From Chromatiaceae bacterium (lineage in GTDB: Bacteria; Pseudomonadota; Gammaproteobacteria; Chromatiales; Chromatiaceae): 64,000 nucleotides of DNA. Made by a program: the position numbers and the translations under genes. Location of the stretch: positions 281,972 to 345,971 of the forward strand of contig JALWWO010000019.1 in the NCBI GenBank assembly GCA_027078745.1. Reading direction: 5' to 3'. The notes under the pieces are model-generated. The model ran no database searches. It was not told the origin of the DNA and was given only the letters and a program-made list of their open reading frames with translations. The stretch's first letter is position 1, and each line of letters begins with the position of its first letter. Of this stretch, positions 35,189 to 45,747 are shown piece after piece.

Positions 35189-38100
35189 GTTGCCGGATCA
35201 TAGGCCAGATTCTGGGCGAGCCAGCGTTCCACTTCCGCAGGTTCCCAACCCTTGCGCGCGGCATAGTCCAGAACCTGGTCTCGGTCGATCTTGCCCAGGG
35301 TGAAATAGCGGGCATCGGGATGGGAGAAATAGAACCCGCTCACCGAGGCGGTGGGCACCATGGCCCTGGACTCCGTGAGCCAGATGCCGATCCGTTCTTT
35401 CACTGCCAAGAGTTCCCAGAGCAGATCCTTTTCCGTGTGATCGGGGCAGGCGGGATAGCCTAAAGCGGGACGAATGCCCCGATAGCGCTCTTCGATCAGG
35501 GCTTGATTGTCCAGGTCTTCTTCCCTGTCGTAGCCCCAATAATGTTTGCGCACCTGCCGGTGGAGCCATTCCGCCAGGGCTTCCGCCAGTCGATCCGCTA
35601 GGGCTTTGAGCAGCAGGGCGGAATAGTCATCTCCCGCCGCTTCGAAGGCTTGCACCTTCTCATCGATCCCGATGCCCGCCGTGCAGGCAAAAACCCCCAG
35701 GTAATCCGGAATGCCCGTCTCCAAGGGCGCGATGAAATCCCCCAGGGATTCGTTATAGCGGCCCCGAGGTTGCTTGCCCTGCTTGCGGAGGAAGTGAAAG
35801 GTGCACCGAGGTTCCGAGCGGCTTTCATCGCTGAAGAGCTGCACATCCTCCCCCAGGCTGTTGGCGGGAAACAGACCGATGACCGCTGCCGCCTGTAACC
35901 AGCCCTCCCGCAGGAGGACCTCCAACATGGCTTGGGCATCCGCATAGAGCTTGCGGGCTTCCTCGCCTTTCTTCGGATCGTCCAGGATCTGGGGATAGCG
36001 TCCCCGCAGCTGCCAGGCGTGGAAGAAGAAGGTCCAATCAATATAGGGGCGGATCCGGTTCAGGGGGATGTTCGGGAAGCACTGGATCCCCAGGGTTCTG
36101 GGCACCGGCGGTCGATAATGGGCCCAATCGATGGGTGTAGCATTGGCCCGCGCTTCCGCGAGGGAAACCAGGTTACGGCGCTCGTCCCGCTTAGCACGCT
36201 GTTGTCGAATGGCTTCGTATTCCTCCGAAAGTTCCCGCAAGAAGGCCGGTTTCTGGGTTTCCGAGAGCAGGGCGCTGGCGACCCCCACGGCGCGGGAGGC
36301 ATCCGGCACATAGACCACGCCGTGCTCGTATTCAGGGGCGATCTTCACCGCGGTGTGGGCCTTGGAGGTGGTGGCACCGCCGATCATCAAGGGGATGGTA
36401 AAGCCCTGCCGCTGCATCTCCTTGGCCACCTGAACCATCTCGTCCAGGGAAGGGGTGATGAGCCCGGACAAACCGATGAGATCCACTTGCTTTTCCCGCG
36501 CGGTTTGCAAGATCTTCTCCGCCGGCACCATGACTCCCAGATCGATGACCTCATAGCTGTTGCACTGGAGCACGATGCCCACGATGTTCTTGCCGATATC
36601 GTGCACATCTCCCTTCACCGTGGCCATGAGGATGCGGCCTGCGTTTTCGGCAGGACACTCTTGTTTCTCCGCTTCCAGATAGGGTTGCAGCACCGCCACC
36701 GCCTGCTTCATCACGCGGGCGGATTTCACCACCTGGGGCAAAAACATCTTGCCCGCTCCGAAGAGCTCTCCCACCTGATTCATGCCCGCCATCAGGGGAC
36801 CTTCGATGACCTGAATGGGCCGGCCCAAGACTTGCAAGGCTTCCAGAGTATCGGGTTCGATGTATTCTGTGATCCCCTTGCGCAGGGCATGGGCCAGCCG
36901 CTTTTCCACCGGCCAAGAACGCCAGGCCAAATCTTCCTTTTTCTCCTCCGCCGCGCCGGTGTCCGCATACTTGGGGGCCAGGGCTACCAATCGATCCCCG
37001 GCTTCGGGATCTCGGTTGAGGATCACATCTTCCACCGCGCGGCGCAGCGCTTCCGGCACTTCATCATAGACCACGAGTTGGGCGGCGTTGACGATGCCCA
37101 TGTCCATCCCCGCCCGAATGGCATGGTAGAGGAACACCGCATGAATGGCCTCCCGCACCGGATTGTTGCCGCGGAAGGAAAAGGAGACATTGGAAACCCC
37201 ACCGGAGACCAGGGCATGGGGCAAGTGCTGCTTGATCCAGCGGGTAGCTTCGATGAAGTCCACCGCATAGTTGTTGTGCTCGGGAATGCCGGTGGCCACG
37301 GCGAAAATGTTGGGATCGAAGATGATGTCTTCCGCCGGAAAGCCTTCTTCTTCCGTGAGGATGCGATAGGCCCGCTGGCAGATCTCGACCTTGCGAGCAT
37401 AGGTGTCCGCCTGTCCCTGCTCATCGAAGGCCATGACGATGGCGGCGGCCCCGTAGCGGCGGCACAAACGGGCTTGCTGCCGGAATTTTTCCTCCCCCTC
37501 TTTGAGGGAGATAGAATTGACGATGGGTTTCCCCTGCACGCACTGCAACCCCGCCTCGAGGATCGCCCATTTAGAGGAATCGATCATGAAGGGCACCTTG
37601 GCAATCTCCGGTTCGGCGGCGCAGAGATTCAGAAAGCGGGTCATGGCCGCCTTGCCGTCCAGCATGGCTTCATCCATGTTCACGTCCACCACCTGGGCCC
37701 CGTTCTCCACCTGGGTGCGGCAGATCTCTAGGGCTTCCTCATATTCCTCGTTGAGGATTAGGCGCTTGAACTTGGCGGAGCCGGTTACATTGGCCCGCTC
37801 GCCCACATTGACGAAGAGGGAATCTTCCGTGATGTTGCAGGGTTCCAGCCCGGACAATCGGCAGGCGGGGGGGATCTGGGGCAGGGCTCGGGGGGCTTTG
37901 TCCGCCACCGCCCGAGCCATGGCGGCGATGTGTTCCGGTGTGGTGCCGCAGCACCCGCCCACGATGTTGAGGAAGCCGGATTCCGCCCATTCTGCGATGG
38001 AATCCGCCATGGCCTCCGCATCCAGATCATATTCCCCAAAGGCATTGGGCAGACCAGCGTTGGGATGGGCAGAAACAAAGGTTTCGCAGACCCGAGAGAG

Positions 38101-38871
38101 TTCCTCGATATAGGGCCGCAGCAGATCTGGACCCAGGGCGCAGTTCAACCCCATGGAAAGGGGTTGGGCATGGCGCAAGCTGTTGTAAAAAGCTTCCGTA
38201 GTCTGGCCCGACAGGGTGCGCCCGGATTGATCGGTAATGGTGCCTGAGATCAGGATGGGCAGCTTTCGCCCCAGTGTGCGGAAGACGTCCTGCAGGGCGA
38301 AGATCGCCGCCTTCGCATTGAGGGTGTCGAAGATGGTTTCAATAAGGATCAGATCCACCCCGCCCGCGATCAAGCCCTGGGCGGCTTCCCGATAATGTTC
38401 CACCAGTTCCCCGAACTGAATGGCCCGATAGCCGGGATCGTTCACATCGGGGGATAGGGAGAGGGTCTTGCTCGTAGGGCCCAGCACCCCCGCTACAAAG
38501 CGGGGCTTCTCCGGCGTGCTGTACTGATCCGCTGCTTCCCGCGCGAGCCGCGCTGCCGCCATGTTGATCTCGTACACCAGCTCTTCCATGCCGTAGTCCG
38601 CCATGGAGACGCGGGTGGCGTTGAAACTGTTGGTTTCCAGAATATCCGCGCCGGCCGCGAGATATTGGGTGTGGATATCCCGGATGATCTCGGGTTGGGT
38701 GAGGCAGAGCAGATCGTTGTTGCCCTTTAACTCCGTCGGCCAGTCAGCAAAGCGCTCGCCGCGATACTGGGCTTCGTCGAGCTGATACCGCTGAATCATG
38801 GTGCCCATGGCACCGTCCAGCAGCAGGATGCGCTCCCGCAGCAGGGTTTGAAGGCGTGCCTGTGTATCCAT
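35185..38871 (-). CDS. metH: Cobalamin-dependent methionine synthase
   Basis: 1228 residues, full length. Moves a methyl from methyltetrahydrofolate to homocysteine through methylcobalamin. Domains in order: homocysteine-binding (1-330, zinc cysteines in [14 protein letters not shown]), pterin-binding (about 350-640, [13 protein letters not shown]), cap (about 650-740), B12-binding (about 745-880, with cobalt-ligand motif [13 protein letters not shown]), and the SAM-binding reactivation domain (about 900-1228, [12 protein letters not shown]). The start is 5 bases after the 5'-nucleotidase stop, so they form an operon. No cobalamin riboswitch is seen immediately upstream. Confidence 0.97.
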   Translation of the reverse strand: MDTQARLQTLLRERILLLDGAMGTMIQRYQLDEAQYRGERFADWPTELKGNNDLLCLTQPEIIRDIHTQYLAAGADILETNSFNATRVSMADYGMEELVYEINMAAARLAREAADQYSTPEKPRFVAGVLGPTSKTLSLSPDVNDPGYRAIQFGELVEHYREAAQGLIAGGVDLILIETIFDTLNAKAAIFALQDVFRTLGRKLPILISGTITDQSGRTLSGQTTEAFYNSLRHAQPLSMGLNCALGPDLLRPYIEELSRVCETFVSAHPNAGLPNAFGEYDLDAEAMADSIAEWAESGFLNIVGGCCGTTPEHIAAMARAVADKAPRALPQIPPACRLSGLEPCNITEDSLFVNVGERANVTGSAKFKRLILNEEYEEALEICRTQVENGAQVVDVNMDEAMLDGKAAMTRFLNLCAAEPEIAKVPFMIDSSKWAILEAGLQCVQGKPIVNSISLKEGEEKFRQQARLCRRYGAAAIVMAFDEQGQADTYARKVEICQRAYRILTEEEGFPAEDIIFDPNIFAVATGIPEHNNYAVDFIEATRWIKQHLPHALVSGGVSNVSFSFRGNNPVREAIHAVFLYHAIRAGMDMGIVNAAQLVVYDEVPEALRRAVEDVILNRDPEAGDRLVALAPKYADTGAAEEKKEDLAWRSWPVEKRLAHALRKGITEYIEPDTLEALQVLGRPIQVIEGPLMAGMNQVGELFGAGKMFLPQVVKSARVMKQAVAVLQPYLEAEKQECPAENAGRILMATVKGDVHDIGKNIVGIVLQCNSYEVIDLGVMVPAEKILQTAREKQVDLIGLSGLITPSLDEMVQVAKEMQRQGFTIPLMIGGATTSKAHTAVKIAPEYEHGVVYVPDASRAVGVASALLSETQKPAFLRELSEEYEAIRQQRAKRDERRNLVSLAEARANATPIDWAHYRPPVPRTLGIQCFPNIPLNRIRPYIDWTFFFHAWQLRGRYPQILDDPKKGEEARKLYADAQAMLEVLLREGWLQAAAVIGLFPANSLGEDVQLFSDESRSEPRCTFHFLRKQGKQPRGRYNESLGDFIAPLETGIPDYLGVFACTAGIGIDEKVQAFEAAGDDYSALLLKALADRLAEALAEWLHRQVRKHYWGYDREEDLDNQALIEERYRGIRPALGYPACPDHTEKDLLWELLAVKERIGIWLTESRAMVPTASVSGFYFSHPDARYFTLGKIDRDQVLDYAARKGWEPAEVERWLAQNLAYDPAT

Positions 38872-38876
38872 GGCGG

Positions 38877-40523
38877 CTAGGGAGAGACGGCTAAGCAGGG
38901 GCGGTGGGGCGCTTGCACATTGCAGATCCGGCCCTCTACCTGCGGGGCGATGCCCTGGGGTTCCGCCGCTCGCAGGGCTTGGATCACCAGGGTTTTGAGT
39001 GCCGGCCCCTGGTCCGGCGGCACCAAGACTTGCGCGCGGTTCAGCATTACATAGCCATCCTGCCCCCGAGCGGGGTTCAGGAGAAACCCGTTGGTAACCG
39101 CTAGGATCATTTCATCGGGCCGCACCGGCCGGGGGCCTTCCGGCGTCAACAGGGTCAGATCATAGGCCCGTTCCTCCTCGGGATCCTGACGGAAGGCGAA
39201 GCCCGCGATCTGCAGCCACCAGCCGTTGCCCGTCCAGTCCTGCACTGCATGATCGACGATTTGTTGCAAGGTACGACCCCGGATGCGAATCAGGCCTAAG
39301 GGGGTCGGGTAGGGAAGGAGTTGGGCAAGGTGCGTCTGGGTGAGGGCAGTGCCTGCGGGAAGGTTCTGATTCAGACGCAGGCCGCCGGCGTTGAGAAAGG
39401 CGATCTGCGCGCCCTGTTCCCGAAAGGCGGCCAAGGCCTGATCCGCCAGCCAGTTCCCCAGATTGGTTTCCCACTTCCGAATCTGCAATTCTTCCCCGAT
39501 CAAGGGCACTTGGGTATGACCTAGGGGTTTGGCGAGGCAGTCTTCCGGTTTGCCCTGTGCTTTGCACTGATCCCGCCGATAGCGAGCCCACCAGTCTTCC
39601 ACCCGTTTTTCCAGATCGGGATCCGGCGGAATGCTGGCATCTAAGGTGATGAACTGGGGCTGGATCCGGATCTTGCCCTGGCAATCCAGTTGGATGCGCA
39701 CCTGACCCGCGGTGCGGGCGTCCGCATCCGCCTTGATGACCAGGCGATGACCGGAGGCCCGGTGGATCTGCCGGTCGTGCTCATGGCCGCCGACGATGAG
39801 ATCCGGCCCCTCCTCTTCCAGGGTTTCCAAGATGGCCCGATCCCGACGGGCTCTCAGATGGGTGAGGGCGATGACCACCTCCGCCCCCTGCTGCCGCAGG
39901 GCTTCGCTATAGTGCCAAGCGGTTTCCAAGGGATCGGAAAATTCCGATACATATTGGGGATGCTTTCGCTCCGTGGTGAGGCTGAACAGGCCGATGCGCA
40001 TCCCCCCGCTTTCCACAAGCGCTGTTTTTTCCAGTTGCTTCGCTGCGATCAAGGGTTTGCCCGACGGATCCCGATCGAAATGCACATTGGTGCCGAGCCA
40101 ACGAAACTGAGATTCCGCGATGCGCTGCTGCAACAGGGCAGCATCTTCCCGCCGAGACCGGTCAAATTCATGATTGCCGAAGGTGACGAACATGCGTGCA
40201 TCGAAGGCTTGAGGATCGCCGTCCAATCGGTTCATGAGGTCGATGATCTGGGCGCCCTGATATCGACGGCTCAGGACCGAGGGAAAGAGAAAGTCTCCGG
40301 CGTGCAGCAGGAGGAGATCCGGCGCTTCCCGTTCCAACTGCTTCCGCAGGGTGCGCAGGCGGGGCAGTCCGCCGAGCGCCCCCCCGTTCAACCCGCCGAT
40401 TTGGTACACATCATTGATTGCTAGAATGGTGGCGGTGCGGCTGCCGGAACAGGGATCGGCAAACCCGTTCAACCCGATGCTGAGGAACCCTATGAACAGA
40501 CTGGCTTGAAAGATGGATCGCAT
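38877..40523 (-). CDS. Periplasmic 5'-nucleotidase family (UshA-like) metallophosphatase
   Basis: 548 residues. A Sec signal ([22 protein letters not shown]) precedes the metal domain: [28 protein letters not shown] and GGHEHD. The C-terminal substrate domain has [29 protein letters not shown] and LLPYPTPL. It probably removes phosphate from nucleotides or other organic phosphates in the periplasm. SoxB belongs to the same superfamily, but this gene is not beside soxXA and lacks an evident Tat signal. It lies 5 bases upstream of metH and may provide adenosine or phosphate salvage; this link is inferred. Confidence 0.85.
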   Translation of the reverse strand: MRSIFQASLFIGFLSIGLNGFADPCSGSRTATILAINDVYQIGGLNGGALGGLPRLRTLRKQLEREAPDLLLLHAGDFLFPSVLSRRYQGAQIIDLMNRLDGDPQAFDARMFVTFGNHEFDRSRREDAALLQQRIAESQFRWLGTNVHFDRDPSGKPLIAAKQLEKTALVESGGMRIGLFSLTTERKHPQYVSEFSDPLETAWHYSEALRQQGAEVVIALTHLRARRDRAILETLEEEGPDLIVGGHEHDRQIHRASGHRLVIKADADARTAGQVRIQLDCQGKIRIQPQFITLDASIPPDPDLEKRVEDWWARYRRDQCKAQGKPEDCLAKPLGHTQVPLIGEELQIRKWETNLGNWLADQALAAFREQGAQIAFLNAGGLRLNQNLPAGTALTQTHLAQLLPYPTPLGLIRIRGRTLQQIVDHAVQDWTGNGWWLQIAGFAFRQDPEEERAYDLTLLTPEGPRPVRPDEMILAVTNGFLLNPARGQDGYVMLNRAQVLVPPDQGPALKTLVIQALRAAEPQGIAPQVEGRICNVQAPHRPCLAVSP

Positions 40524-40618
40524 GAGCAGCGCTCAAATGATAGGGAGATTGGAACCAGAGCATAGCAGAAACCGCCCTGCCTAGGCGGCAGGTAGGGGTG
40601 TGCAGGCGATTTCTGTAG

Positions 40619-41809
40619 ATGGCGGGAAAACCCTTTGTCGTCGAACACAGCACGGGCCGGAAAAATCCCTTCTTGCGGGGCATTCTGGTGCAATCCCTGG
40701 TGACAGCAGGCATCTCCTTCCAGGATGCCTATGAGGTAGCTCGGTATATTCGGGAGAAACTGGATGCCCGTGGGGAACCGGTGGATACTCGGCATCTGCG
40801 CCAGCTGGTCGCGGAAGAACTGGAACAGCGATTTGGGGCGGTGGTGCGCCGCCTGTATGAGGCCGGCGGGCAGCGAGACCGCCCGTTGCTCATCCACAAG
40901 GGGGGACGGGTAGAACCCTTTTCCATCGGGGTGCTGACCCGCTATCTGGAAGGCTGCGGCATCCCCCATCGGGAAGCCGTGAAAGGCGCCCGCTTGGTCC
41001 ACGATCGCTTGCGCAGCCGAGCGGAAGCCATGATCGAACGGGACACCCTGCGCCGCCTCATCTATGAGACCTTGCACCAAGACTGCTGCCACGGGGCGGC
41101 CGATCGGTTCCTCTCCCGCTGTCTGTTCAACGACAGCGGAGAACCCCTCATCATCCTCATCGGGGGCACCACGGGAGCGGGCAAGAGCACGGTGGCTGCT
41201 CGCCTCGCCTATCTGCTGGATATCGTGCGCACCCAGTCCACGGACATGATGCGGGAGATCATCCGCTGCTATCTGGTGCCCCATGTAGCCCCTACCCTGA
41301 GGTTCTCGAGCTTCGACGCCTGGAAAGGGCTGCCCCCTTCGGGGGAATCGTCGGGGGACAGTCCCATCATCACGGGATTTTTGGCCCAGTTCGGTACGGT
41401 GCGCGTGGCGCTGGAAGCCACCATTCAACGGGCGGTGAAGGAGCGGCACCCACTCATCATCGATGGGGTCCATGTGCTCCCCAGTCATCTCGACCTGGAA
41501 TCAGTGCGGGAGAAGGCGGTTTTGGTACCCCTGATGGTGGCGGTCACCACTCGGGCAAAGCTGGATGAACATCTGATCCAACGCAGTCGAGAACAGCCGG
41601 ACCGAGATTCCGCCCATCATCGGGAAATGCTGGATGCCATCTGGCAGTTGCAATCTTTTCTCATCGATCAAGCGGAAAAGGCGGGGATCCCCGTGATCGC
41701 GAACTGGGAGCCGGAGGAAACCCTAGCTTCCATCATGGAAGAGATCACCGCCCGCATTCGAGCTCGTTTCCCACCGGATCCCCGTCGGATGGGCTGGGAT
41801 GCAGTATGA
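40619..41809 (+). CDS. 2-phosphoglycerate-kinase-like P-loop protein with ATP-cone domains
   Basis: 396 residues. The N-terminal region has one clear ATP-cone-like segment (about 5-70: VEHSTGRKNPFLRGILVQSL) and a second related one (about 98-155: VEPFSIGVLTRYLEGCGI). The P-loop kinase domain starts at GGTTGAGKST (182-191) and includes DGVHVLPSHL near 282. This resembles 2-phosphoglycerate kinases, known from archaeal cyclic-2,3-diphosphoglycerate synthesis, and bacterial relatives of unknown role. ATP-cones sense nucleotide levels. Its stop overlaps the following histidine kinase start by 4 bases. The substrate is not established. Confidence 0.72.
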   Translation: MAGKPFVVEHSTGRKNPFLRGILVQSLVTAGISFQDAYEVARYIREKLDARGEPVDTRHLRQLVAEELEQRFGAVVRRLYEAGGQRDRPLLIHKGGRVEPFSIGVLTRYLEGCGIPHREAVKGARLVHDRLRSRAEAMIERDTLRRLIYETLHQDCCHGAADRFLSRCLFNDSGEPLIILIGGTTGAGKSTVAARLAYLLDIVRTQSTDMMREIIRCYLVPHVAPTLRFSSFDAWKGLPPSGESSGDSPIITGFLAQFGTVRVALEATIQRAVKERHPLIIDGVHVLPSHLDLESVREKAVLVPLMVAVTTRAKLDEHLIQRSREQPDRDSAHHREMLDAIWQLQSFLIDQAEKAGIPVIANWEPEETLASIMEEITARIRARFPPDPRRMGWDAV

Positions 41810-43740
41810 TCTGGCGAACTCCCGCCCAGGCGAAAGGCTGGCTGCTAAAGTCCCCCAGATACTGGGCTTATCTGCCCCTCGCTTTCACCGCGCTGCTCGG
41901 TGTCTCAGCCACTTGGCTTGTGTTCCTGCAGGTTACTGAACTGGAAGAGCAGCGGCAGATCAGCGCTTTCTCAGAAGCGGCCCGAGATCGCATTCAGGTG
42001 GTACAGCGGGAACTAGCCTATGCCCTCGGCGTTGTGCAGGATATCGCCAGCTTTTTTGAAGTCTCTCATCAGGTATCCCGCCGTCAGTTTCGGGAATTCG
42101 TCGGTCCTGCCCTGCGGCGCAATCCAGGCATCCGCGCCTTGGGCTGGGTGCCTCAGGTTCCGGAGGCGCAGCGCGCCGCCTTTCTGAAAGAAGCCCGCAG
42201 AAGCCTGCCGTCCTTCCGCCTGTTGGAGCGGAATGCTCAGGGAAAGGCGATCCCCGCGCAGCGCCGACCTGTGCATTATCCCGTGCTCTATGTTCAACCC
42301 TATCCCGAAAACAAACCCCTGCTGGGGCTGGACCTCGCCGCTTGGCCAAATCTGCTGCGCAGGTTAGAGGAAGGGGCCGCAGATCCCCGCATTCATCTCT
42401 GTGAAACCCTCGATCTACCGGGCGCGCCTTTTCCTGCCTACGAGATCGCCGCCTATCGACCTGTCTATGGGGAGCTGAACAGTGCGGGGCGCCTGGAAGG
42501 GTTTTCCTTCGGAATCTTCCAGGTGGGGCAGGTGATCGAACAGGCCCTGAAGAATTTGAGTCCCGCCGGCGTGGACATGCGGTTCTTTTCAAAGGGTTTT
42601 CAGGACGGGCAAGTACCCTTCTACATCCATGCCTCTCGGGCCCGCCAGACGGGGCACCGCCGAGAAGTACCGGAAGCAGTCTTGGCGGATCGTCCCCATT
42701 TTCGAGATCGCATTCCCGTGGGCGATCGGTATTGGTCTGTGGTCTGCAACCCGATTCCCGGCTATTTCGAGCCAGACCATTGGAACAGCCGGTTGATCCT
42801 GGTGGGTGGGCTTTCCTTCACTGGCCTGGGCTGCATCTATCTCTTCGCCCTCATCGGACGCGCTCAGGAAGTCCGGCGGCTCGTGGAGCAGCGAACCCGA
42901 GAGTTGCAACAGGTCAACCAGGCCCTGAACGCGGAGATCGCAGAGCGGCGGCAGGCGGAGCAAGCGCTGCAGATCCTGAATCACACTCTAGAACATCGCA
43001 TCGCCAGGCGCACGGCAGAGGCGGAGCGGCGGGCCCGGGATCTGGAGCAATTCGCCTATGTGGCCTCCCACGACCTTAAGGCACCCTTGCGGGCGATTGC
43101 TAATCTAGCAAGTTGGTTGAAAGAAGATCTTGGAAAGGATCTGAAGCCGGAAACCGCGGAACAGCTGGATCTGCTCTGCGACCGAGTGGCTCGCATGCAT
43201 GCCTTGGTAGAAGGACTGCTCGCCTATTCTCGCATCGGTCATGCAAAGACACAGGTAGCGGAGATCCACACGGCGGAATTGGTGGAAAAGGTGGTGGATT
43301 CCCTGGCGCCGCCCTCTGGATTTCGGATCGAGATCGGGGACAATATGCCTCGGATTCGGACGGATCCCCTACAGTTGGGCCAGGTTTTCGCCAATCTCAT
43401 CGACAATGCCATCAGCCATCACGACCGAGACCAGGGACGAATTCGTATTCAGGGCAGATCCCTGGGCGAATACGTGGAATTTCAGGTGGAAGACGATGGC
43501 CCGGGCATTCCCAGTGCCTATCATCAGCGGATTTTCCTGATGTTCCAGACACTGACCGTCAAGGATTTCGGGGCCAGCACGGGCATCGGTCTAGCGCTGG
43601 TGAAAAAGCTGGTGGAGGAACACGGCGGCACCATCGACTTGGATTCTGGATCAGGCCGAGGTGCGCGGTTCCGGTTCACCTGGCGCAACGAGAAGTTAGA
43701 AGCAACGGCAGGCAGAGAGGAAAGGGGGAACGATGGTTGA
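41806..43740 (+). CDS. CHASE-domain sensor histidine kinase
   Basis: 644 residues. A transmembrane helix (about 20-45), a periplasmic CHASE-type domain (about 80-285: SRRQFREFVGPALRRNPGIRALGWVPQ), then a second helix (about 325-350), a coiled coil (about 360-405), a HisKA dimer helix with SHDLKAPLRAI (His about 421), and the ATPase with the N-box DNAISHHD and G-boxes DDGPGIP and STGIGLALVKK. The sensed ligand is unknown. It overlaps the kinase-like gene before it by 4 bases and the response regulator after it by 8, so all three are co-transcribed. Confidence 0.9.
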   Translation: MIWRTPAQAKGWLLKSPRYWAYLPLAFTALLGVSATWLVFLQVTELEEQRQISAFSEAARDRIQVVQRELAYALGVVQDIASFFEVSHQVSRRQFREFVGPALRRNPGIRALGWVPQVPEAQRAAFLKEARRSLPSFRLLERNAQGKAIPAQRRPVHYPVLYVQPYPENKPLLGLDLAAWPNLLRRLEEGAADPRIHLCETLDLPGAPFPAYEIAAYRPVYGELNSAGRLEGFSFGIFQVGQVIEQALKNLSPAGVDMRFFSKGFQDGQVPFYIHASRARQTGHRREVPEAVLADRPHFRDRIPVGDRYWSVVCNPIPGYFEPDHWNSRLILVGGLSFTGLGCIYLFALIGRAQEVRRLVEQRTRELQQVNQALNAEIAERRQAEQALQILNHTLEHRIARRTAEAERRARDLEQFAYVASHDLKAPLRAIANLASWLKEDLGKDLKPETAEQLDLLCDRVARMHALVEGLLAYSRIGHAKTQVAEIHTAELVEKVVDSLAPPSGFRIEIGDNMPRIRTDPLQLGQVFANLIDNAISHHDRDQGRIRIQGRSLGEYVEFQVEDDGPGIPSAYHQRIFLMFQTLTVKDFGASTGIGLALVKKLVEEHGGTIDLDSGSGRGARFRFTWRNEKLEATAGREERGNDG

Positions 43741-44131
43741 ATCCGCCAGCATTCTGCTGATCGAGGATGATCGGGTCGATATCATGACGGTGCAGCGGGC
43801 CTTAAAGAAACATGCGATCTCCAATCCCCTGCAGATCGCCCGCACCGCTACTGAAGCCCTGGACATGCTGCGAGAATCCAATGCACTGCCCGCCCTGGTG
43901 CTCTTGGATCTCAACTTGCCTCGCATGAGCGGCATCGATTTTTTGCAGGAGCTGCGCCGAGATCCAAAACTGCGGGATCTCAAAGTCATCGTGCTGACTT
44001 CTTCCAATGAACCCAACGACCGGGCCGCCGCGTTCCGCTATGAGGTGGAAGACTATATCGTCAAGCCCCATTCCTTCGAGGCCTTCGCCGAGGCGGTACA
44101 GATGGTGATCAAGGATGTTTTGGAAGATTAA
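43733..44131 (+). CDS. Single-domain response regulator (Rcp1-like)
   Basis: 132 residues, receiver domain only, with no output domain. The acidic pocket EDDRVD, phosphoacceptor Asp59 in LLDLNLPRMSG, the switch T in LTSSNEPND, and the lysine in YIVKPHSFE are all present. The extended loop and size match Rcp1-type receivers, which pair with phytochrome-like or CHASE kinases and relay phosphate. The start overlaps the histidine kinase by 8 bases. The stop (TTAA) overlaps the convergent CorC-like stop. Confidence 0.93.
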   Translation: MVESASILLIEDDRVDIMTVQRALKKHAISNPLQIARTATEALDMLRESNALPALVLLDLNLPRMSGIDFLQELRRDPKLRDLKVIVLTSSNEPNDRAAAFRYEVEDYIVKPHSFEAFAEAVQMVIKDVLED

Positions 44132-45408
44132 TAATCGGTTTGTTCGGGGGAGGGAGAATCGGTTCCCGCCGCTGCCTTGTCTGGTTCGGCTGTCAGAATG
44201 ACTTGGCGGATATGACTCTGGGAAGCATCGTGGATCTGAACGTTCAAGCCATCCAGGGAGAATTGTTCTCCCTTTTCGGGAATGCGGGCGGTGTGGGATA
44301 GAATCCAATGACTCACTGTGTCCGTAGGCTTGCCCGGTAAGTCTCTGCGGAAGAAGCCCTCCACAACCCGCAGCTCCGCATCACCGGTTACCAAAATGCC
44401 TCCCTCCGGTAGGATTTTGTAGGACTGAGGCAGCTGATCTTTTTCATCGTAGATCTCCCCCACCACTTCTTCTAACAAATCTTCTAGGGTGACCACCCCT
44501 TCTAAATAGCCGGTTTCATCCACCACGATGGCCATGTGCTGCTTGTGCTTGCGCAGCAGGGACAACAACTGGTCTGCCCGCTGGTTGACCGGAACGAATA
44601 GGGGAGAGCGACCGATTTTCAGCGCGGGGATATCCAGATGCCCCGCGATGCCTTCTTCCAAGAGATCCCGAACGAAGAGAATGCTGAGGATCTCGTTCGG
44701 GTTCTCTCCGTAGAGGGGAATCCGAGAATAGGGCTTTTCAAGGACTTCCGGCAAGATCTCTGAGAGCAGGCGGCGGCCATCCAGCATGAAGACCCGCCGG
44801 GCCGGTGTCATGATATCGCCGGCTCGCAGGTCGTTCAGGAAGAAGATCCGCTCGATCATCTCCCGTTCATCGGGTTCGATGGTGCCCTCTTCTTCTCCAT
44901 GCTCGACCATACTGATGAGCTCTGCTTCTGTAACCGTGGGATCACCTTCCTTGCCGGTGAGCCGCTGCACCCAGTTGGTGAAGCTGCTGAACAGCCAGAC
45001 TAAGGGATAGATCAGACGCATGAAGCCGTACATCAAGGGCGCGATGACTAGGGAAATCCGCTCCGAATAGCGGGTGGCCAGGCTCTTCGGGGTGATCTCC
45101 CCGAAGATCAAGATGAGGATGGTGAGCACACCCACGGCAATTCCTGGTCCAAGATGGCCTAACCATTCCGTCGCCACGATGGTGGCCAGGGCGGAGGCAG
45201 CGATATTGACCACATTGTTGCCGATGAGGATCGTGATCAGCATGCGGGAGGGATCGATCTTGAGAGCGTACAGCGCAGCGGCACCGGCGCGCCCTTCTCG
45301 CTGCAGGGCTTCCGCTCGGGCGAGGGAAATCGAAACCAGTGCAGTTTCCGAACCGGAAAATAAGCCAGAGAGGATCAGGAGCAGCAGCAGTGTCAGAACT
45401 TCTTCCAT
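44128..45408 (-). CDS. HlyC/CorC family transporter (CNNM + CBS + CorC domains)
   Basis: 426 residues: a DUF21/CNNM membrane domain (about 1-185, three or four helices, starting with LTLLLLLILSGLFSGSETALVSISLARAEAL), a CBS pair (about 205-330, TPARRVFMLDGRRLLSEIL and HMAIVVDETGYLEGVVTLEDLLEEVVGEI), and a C-terminal CorC_HlyC domain (about 345-420). Relatives extrude or sense Mg2+ or Co2+. The substrate is not resolved. Its stop overlaps the convergent response regulator by 4 bases. The 339-base gap upstream holds its promoter. Confidence 0.9.
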   Translation of the reverse strand: MEEVLTLLLLLILSGLFSGSETALVSISLARAEALQREGRAGAAALYALKIDPSRMLITILIGNNVVNIAASALATIVATEWLGHLGPGIAVGVLTILILIFGEITPKSLATRYSERISLVIAPLMYGFMRLIYPLVWLFSSFTNWVQRLTGKEGDPTVTEAELISMVEHGEEEGTIEPDEREMIERIFFLNDLRAGDIMTPARRVFMLDGRRLLSEILPEVLEKPYSRIPLYGENPNEILSILFVRDLLEEGIAGHLDIPALKIGRSPLFVPVNQRADQLLSLLRKHKQHMAIVVDETGYLEGVVTLEDLLEEVVGEIYDEKDQLPQSYKILPEGGILVTGDAELRVVEGFFRRDLPGKPTDTVSHWILSHTARIPEKGEQFSLDGLNVQIHDASQSHIRQVILTAEPDKAAAGTDSPSPEQTDY

Positions 45409-45747
45409 GGATTACACAGCGCTTGGCAATTTATCCCGGGAATGATTGTAGCCGATTTGGTTCTGAACCATGCACAGGTGCTTTCCGAACCCCTGCGCTG
45501 TGTTCATCGCGTTCATCTTGTAAAGAAAGTCTCGTTGAGGCGGGAGGGCGGATGTCCTCAGGATGCTCCAGGACCGTTCAATGCCCTTGGTTGCGTCTGG
45601 CCTTTTCGAGACCAGGACCCAACCGCTGGGAAATGGACAGCAAAAGAGCCGAGGCCCGAGCTTTAACGCTGGGTGAGGAGCCAGGTGGATCCATCGGCTT
45701 TCAAGGGACATCGGCGGCCTGCGGATGCACAGACCGCCGCAAGGTCT
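45409..45747. other. Non-coding gap between CorC-like and superoxide reductase genes
   Basis: 339 bases with no convincing gene on either strand; the longest frames give low-complexity basic peptides. On the minus strand a TACAAT (-10-like, 45445-45450) lies about 37 bases before the CorC-like ATG, overlapped by GGTTCAGAACC. Near 45713-45741 a GC-rich inverted repeat sits just after the superoxide-reductase stop and may help end that transcript, but no T-run follows. The rest is unexplained. Confidence 0.4.

Noticed and set aside
35932-37731. A 599-codon open frame antisense to metH
   Set aside because: Long antisense frames are common opposite GC-rich, codon-biased genes. Its residues are Gly/His/Leu-rich with no motifs, while metH on the other strand has all its domains.
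38877-40523. Possible missing SoxB
   Set aside because: SoxB is in the same 5'-nucleotidase superfamily and would fit near soxXA. But this protein has a Sec rather than Tat-like signal, UshA-type motifs and is coupled to metH, so I call it a 5'-nucleotidase. A profile search would settle it.
35185-40620. Cobalamin or SAM riboswitch ahead of metH
   Set aside because: metH begins 5 bases after the 5'-nucleotidase gene, and the 95-base gap upstream of that operon is too short for, and lacks, a B12-box-type leader.
45412-45711. 99-codon frame in the gap before the CorC-like gene
   Set aside because: Composition is basic and Pro/Trp/Cys-scattered, with no ribosome site or conserved look; treated as non-coding.
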